Shown: positions 62,668 through 64,000 of the stretch, in pieces | How the letters are laid out: each line of letters opens with the position of its first letter | Numbering within the stretch: the stretch's first letter is position 1 | From: Olivibacter domesticus | GTDB lineage: Bacteria > Bacteroidota > Bacteroidia > Sphingobacteriales > Sphingobacteriaceae | DNA: 64,000 bases | Direction: 5' to 3' | NCBI RefSeq assembly: GCF_900109575.1 | Contig: NZ_FOAF01000004.1 | Location: 186,001-250,000, forward strand | Made by a program: the position numbers and the translations under genes | Notes under the pieces: generated by a model | Database searches by the model: none | What the model saw: only the letters and a program-made list of their open reading frames with translations | What the model was told of the DNA's origin: nothing

Positions 62668-64000
62668 TTACTTTTCGTCCTTTTGTTCTTTTTTCTTAAA
62701 AATTCCTTTAAAAAACTTCTTCAATTTACCCGCGGTTTTATCTGCCTCCTCAGCAGTGTTCATCAGTTTAGCTTCGCGTTCTTTTGTTACCCCTACACTT
62801 GCTTTTACCCCTTCAAATAAGCTCTTCCATAAGAAATTAAAAAAGGAAGATGTTAGTGGCCTCTTATAATAAACAGGGCCCGGGTGGAACTTTTCATTCG
62901 CATCAGGGTTACTGTCGTTTATAATAAATTTATTTGTCAGTACCGAAACAATATCATTTTTAGCTTTACTTCCGTCTTTATCCTTTAAAATCACCTGTAC
63001 TGCTAAATTATTATAGTAAAAATAAACGTTACCCCTTGCCTTATATGTGTCGGCCTTTACGTCAAAACTTAACTTTCTAAAGTGTCCTGAACTTACTTCT
63101 ATCATTGCCAAGGGTTTCGTTAGCGGATTCAGCGAGCGTGCATTCATATTTGTTAATGCCCCTTTGTAAGTAAATCCCCCTAACCTGTCTAACATATCAA
63201 AAGAGAAGTGGATATGTAAATTTCCGTTATCCATAAACCTTGAATGTATATTCGCGGTTAAGAACCTGTTCTTAGCAAGCGCTACAGAGTCATTAGTAAC
63301 ATTATGAAAAACACCTTTCGTGTTATTAAAAGTAACTTTTCCTGTTTGTGCTGTTTTGCCATTATGTTCAACATAACTTATCAGCACATCCTTTAGCAGT
63401 AAAGTGTCTATTTTTAGCGGCAAAGCTAATTTTCTTAATTGTTGATGAGGATACTTAGCAATTTTTTCTGTCTTTCTTTTGCTTGGGTAAGCCGTATTAT
63501 TATAGATCTCTACCCTCGAATGCCCCAGCGTAACATTATTGGCATATAACTTCTGTTGTTTAAGCAATTTAAAAAGATCTATACGGTTAATACTTATCGT
63601 ATCAAACTCCAATTCATACCTTTCCTTTGCATGCTTTGTTTGTTTGTAAAAATCGACTTTATTATGCCGCGGCATCATCTTTAGTCCGTTTACTACCACA
63701 CTTCGACTAGCCGATTTAAAATGAATACCCTTTAAATCTATATAATATAAGCTATCTCCCGTAGCTATACGGTAATCATCCATCTTAAAGTCCACCGAAC
63801 GCGCATTATAAAAACGCATACTATCCACCTGCGAGGCCGAATCGACCCGTAAATCATCCACATTAATATTTACGTTCTTTAACTTTGTTATTTTTTCTTT
63901 GGCTTCATTGCGATTGGTATAGATTACATTAACATTTTCAAAAGCTATGTTATCAATTGTCAATTCATTTAAAATTTTTGATATTTTTTGATATAGCGTT
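62668..64000 (-). CDS. AsmA-like/DUF748-type large exported protein, 3' part
   Basis: The reverse frame stays open to the window edge (codons up to 64000), so only the last 444 residues or so are seen. The TTG at 63963 is internal. The sequence is beta-rich with repeated phrases of the AsmA type: FENVNVIYTN, IDTLLLKDVLISYVEHNGK, MLDRLGGFTYKGALTNMNAR. The C-terminus is highly basic (KKFFKGIFKKKEQKDEK). AsmA-like proteins are periplasm-spanning and linked to envelope lipid transport. Assignment is by general resemblance only. Confidence 0.65.
   Translation of the reverse strand, partial: TLYQKISKILNELTIDNIAFENVNVIYTNRNEAKEKITKLKNVNINVDDLRVDSASQVDSMRFYNARSVDFKMDDYRIATGDSLYYIDLKGIHFKSASRSVVVNGLKMMPRHNKVDFYKQTKHAKERYELEFDTISINRIDLFKLLKQQKLYANNVTLGHSRVEIYNNTAYPSKRKTEKIAKYPHQQLRKLALPLKIDTLLLKDVLISYVEHNGKTAQTGKVTFNNTKGVFHNVTNDSVALAKNRFLTANIHSRFMDNGNLHIHFSFDMLDRLGGFTYKGALTNMNARSLNPLTKPLAMIEVSSGHFRKLSFDVKADTYKARGNVYFYYNNLAVQVILKDKDGSKAKNDIVSVLTNKFIINDSNPDANEKFHPGPVYYKRPLTSSFFNFLWKSLFEGVKASVGVTKEREAKLMNTAEEADKTAGKLKKFFKGIFKKKEQKDEK

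Noticed and set aside
1-64000. tRNA or rRNA genes
   Set aside because: I scanned the gaps for clover-leaf patterns and rRNA-like sequence and found none that I could support. A covariance search would be decisive.

Overview
The window is a chromosomal segment of a Bacteroidota bacterium. Gene content and protein resemblance point to Sphingobacteriales, most likely Sphingobacteriaceae (Pedobacter/Sphingobacterium/Olivibacter-like). Supporting signs are the AT-rich sequence, SecA with long family-typical insertions and a SEC-C zinc tail, many lipoproteins and SusCD-age carbohydrate genes, and several promoters fitting the Bacteroidota -7 box TAnnTTTG close to start codons. The genus assignment is inference; there is no rRNA or tRNA in the window. 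About 55 protein genes fill it, mostly housekeeping.

Layout. 1-13 kb (mostly minus strand): 5' part of a glutaminyl-peptide cyclotransferase lipoprotein, yraN, dnaG, an MscS-type channel, an M20 amidohydrolase, a SPOR protein, secA, a sorbosone-dehydrogenase-like lipoprotein and pgi. 13.5-20.6 kb: an anti-sigma-like/TPR membrane protein, prfB with its programmed +1 frameshift, dcd, a phosphopantetheinyl transferase, lipB, sdaA and two small membrane proteins (DUF5684, DUF2752). 20.7-27.9 kb: a divergent RDD gene and the operon spoIIM-like / membrane protein / DUF4129 / DUF4350 / moxR / DUF58. This is a widespread but functionally obscure membrane-AAA+ module. 28-42 kb: GH3-like adenylating protein, lptB, recJ, an MBL hydrolase, a GH140-like hydrolase, a histidine kinase/response regulator pair, a small beta-barrel, uvrB, upp and a YjjG-type phosphatase.

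42.3-50.1 kb is a compact uronate-catabolism locus on the minus strand: ROK kinase, GH88 lipoprotein, kduD, DUF4861 lipoprotein, kduI, periplasmic GH88, and a LacI regulator with candidate operators upstream of kduI and of the second GH88. The exported GH88 enzymes would release unsaturated uronate from lyase products and KduI/KduD would process it in the cytoplasm. 50-64 kb: a CoA-binding protein, an FAD oxidoreductase, lemA with two TPM-domain genes, a DUF6483-like protein, an alpha/beta hydrolase, an arginase-fold protein, an NAD-dependent epimerase, a SerB-SerA fusion lacking the NAD domain, a TlpA-type thioredoxin, ilvE and the 3' part of an AsmA-like protein.

The most striking non-coding signal is a family of modular intergenic repeats (about 14 copies, both orientations). 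Each is built from the same ordered word-blocks and often fills the whole gap between two genes, reaching into stop or start codons. A separate diverged repeat is shared by the leaders of uvrB and the TlpA gene, and a structured MITE-like element lies at 27.9-28.2 kb.
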